Of a DNA stretch of 64,000 nucleotides, positions 62,938 to 64,000 are shown piece after piece. Within the stretch, counting starts at the first letter, position 1; each line of letters begins with the position of its first letter. Source of the DNA: Hyphomonadaceae bacterium (lineage in GTDB: Bacteria > Pseudomonadota > Alphaproteobacteria > Caulobacterales > Hyphomonadaceae); assembly GCA_022844345.1 (NCBI GenBank), contig JALHLU010000006.1:1-64000 (forward strand), given 5' to 3'. Below the pieces are notes generated by a model. The model had not been told where the DNA came from, did not search any database, and saw only the letters and a list, made by a program, of their open reading frames with translations. The position numbers and the translations under genes were made by a program.

Positions 62938-64000
62938 CTAATGGACGTTCATCGCCGGTTCGCCCCACGGGTGCTCCGTGAATATCTCCGGGGCCAGCGC
63001 CTTCATCATGGACAGGGAGGCCTGCGGGTCGCGGCGGGCGGCGTAGGAGACGATTGCGTCGAGCCGCGCTTGCACCTCCGCGATCGGCGGCGACCCGTTG
63101 TTTGCGACTTCCAGCACGCCATCGACAACCGTGTCGCGCACCTGCTCGCGATCGTAGAACACCGTTTCCGTGAGCTTCTCGCCGGGGCGCGGGCCGGTGA
63201 CGCGGATGAGGATATCCTGCCCGGGCGTAAGCCCTTTCAGACGGATCATCTTCTCGGCAAGTTCGGCGATGCGCACAGGCTCGCCCATGTCGAGCACGAA
63301 GAGAGCCGCTTCGGGAGAATCCGTACGCGTCGACAGGGCCGAGGCTTGCAGCACGAGGGCTGAAGCTTCTTCCACGCTCATAAAATAGCGGGTCATATCG
63401 GGGTGGGTCACCGTGACGGGGCCACCCTCGGCGATCTGCTTTTCAAACAGCGGCGCGACTGAGCCCTTCGAGCCCAGCACGTTGCCGAAGCGGACGAGCG
63501 AGAAGCGGGTCTGCGGCGCCGTTGGCGCAAAGGCCTGGATGAACAGCTCCGCCGCGCGCTTGGTCGCGCCCATCACGTTGGTCGGATTCACAGCCTTGTC
63601 GGTCGAGATGAAGGTGAAGGCCTTCACATCGAGGGCGGCGGCGATGGTGGCGCAACGGCGGGCGCCAAGCACGTTGGTGAGGATAGCCTCGTTGGGATTG
63701 AGCTCCATCAGTGGCACATGCTTGAGCGCTGCGGCATGGATCACCAGGTCAGGCTCCGCCTCGCGCATCGCCTGCTCCAGGCGCGCCTCGTCGCGCACAT
63801 CGCCGATGACCATGCGGCGTACGACATTGGGGAAAGCGCGCGACAGTTCTTGATCGATCTCGAACACGTTGAACTCGGACGAATCGAAGATGGTCAGTTC
63901 GGACGGGCCCAGCGCCGCGCACTGGCGCGCAAGTTCGCCGCCGATCGTGCCACCGCCGCCCGTGATGAACACGCGTGCGCCGGAGACGAGTTCCGCGACG
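62938..64000 (-). CDS. Nucleotide-sugar 4,6-dehydratase (CapD/WbpM-like), C-terminal part
   Basis: About 354 visible residues, frame open to the window edge, so the 5' end is missing; the GTG at 63972 is internal. FITGGGGTIGGELARQ is the NAD site, FISTDKAVNPTNVMGATKRAAE is the catalytic segment with Thr-Asp-Lys, and VRFGNVLGSKGSV plus MTRYFMSVEEAS follow. It probably makes a 4-keto-6-deoxy UDP-sugar for surface polysaccharide. A membrane N-terminal half as in WbpM is possible off-window. Confidence 0.88.
   Translation of the reverse strand, partial: VAELVSGARVFITGGGGTIGGELARQCAALGPSELTIFDSSEFNVFEIDQELSRAFPNVVRRMVIGDVRDEARLEQAMREAEPDLVIHAAALKHVPLMELNPNEAILTNVLGARRCATIAAALDVKAFTFISTDKAVNPTNVMGATKRAAELFIQAFAPTAPQTRFSLVRFGNVLGSKGSVAPLFEKQIAEGGPVTVTHPDMTRYFMSVEEASALVLQASALSTRTDSPEAALFVLDMGEPVRIAELAEKMIRLKGLTPGQDILIRVTGPRPGEKLTETVFYDREQVRDTVVDGVLEVANNGSPPIAEVQARLDAIVSYAARRDPQASLSMMKALAPEIFTEHPWGEPAMNVH

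Overview
The window is high-GC chromosomal DNA of an alphaproteobacterium. Gene content (SdhCDAB, leuD/leuB, trmD-rplS, truB-rpsO-pnp, purH, UrcA-like and RcnB-like small secreted proteins, a TonB protein) and a diheme lipoprotein/beta-helix pair of the type first catalogued in Hyphomonas suggest a member of Hyphomonadaceae/Caulobacterales. This placement rests on gene content only. Genes are tightly packed on both strands, and I found no rRNA, tRNA or CRISPR.

Layout. 1-711: a truncated IS3-family element with an intact orfA and a broken orfB. 874-8012: a divergent cluster of envelope enzymes, nearly all with Tat-type leaders. On the minus strand are an MmgE/PrpD-like protein (frameshifted) and a nitroreductase-like protein. 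On the plus strand are a type B carboxylesterase and two beta-lactamase-fold serine hydrolases. 8017-15996: thiolase, BaiN/HI0933-type flavoprotein, GST, intracellular PHB depolymerase, hemolysin III-like membrane protein, a GNAT protein and a two-domain VOC protein. 16090-22693: leuD and leuB, split by a Sel1-like lipoprotein and a divergent reductase/LysR pair, then an aspartate-semialdehyde dehydrogenase homologue lacking both catalytic residues. 22775-31955: RarD transporter, Hpt-like protein, PPP-type phosphatase, EstB-like hydrolase, SH3-NlpC/P60-like protein, a pyridoxal-kinase-like protein, and a malyl-CoA-lyase-like/mesaconyl-CoA-hydratase-like pair typical of the ethylmalonyl-CoA pathway. 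32087-38347: succinate dehydrogenase with sdhB displaced from sdhCDA by about 1.85 kb holding a DUF805 gene and a SUFU-like gene, then arsC and an acetyltransferase.

38600-46555: TonB, a decayed TetR gene, rplS-trmD, small secreted protein, lipoprotein hydrolase, atypical dicarboxylate/amino acid symporter, CocE/NonD hydrolase, and a BrnT/BrnA toxin-antitoxin module with unusually long gene overlap. 46721-50319: truB, rpsO and pnp in the classical order. 50430-64000: hypothetical membrane protein, HisKA_2 sensor kinase divergent from a membrane protein with ten CxxC motifs, UrcA-like protein, diheme/beta-helix lipoprotein pair, RcnB-like protein, a phospholipase-like/DUF4332 fusion, a VWA protein, purH, and the 3' part of a nucleotide-sugar 4,6-dehydratase cut by the window edge.

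Functional reading: the core genes cover respiration, translation and RNA turnover, branched-chain amino-acid and purine synthesis. The PHB depolymerase, thiolase and mcl/mch pair point to PHB/acetyl-CoA assimilation. The most notable signals are the catalytically dead ASADH homologue beside leuB, the Tat-leader envelope cluster, the split sdh operon, the CxxC-repeat membrane protein and several gene lesions (PrpD, TetR, IS3 orfB).
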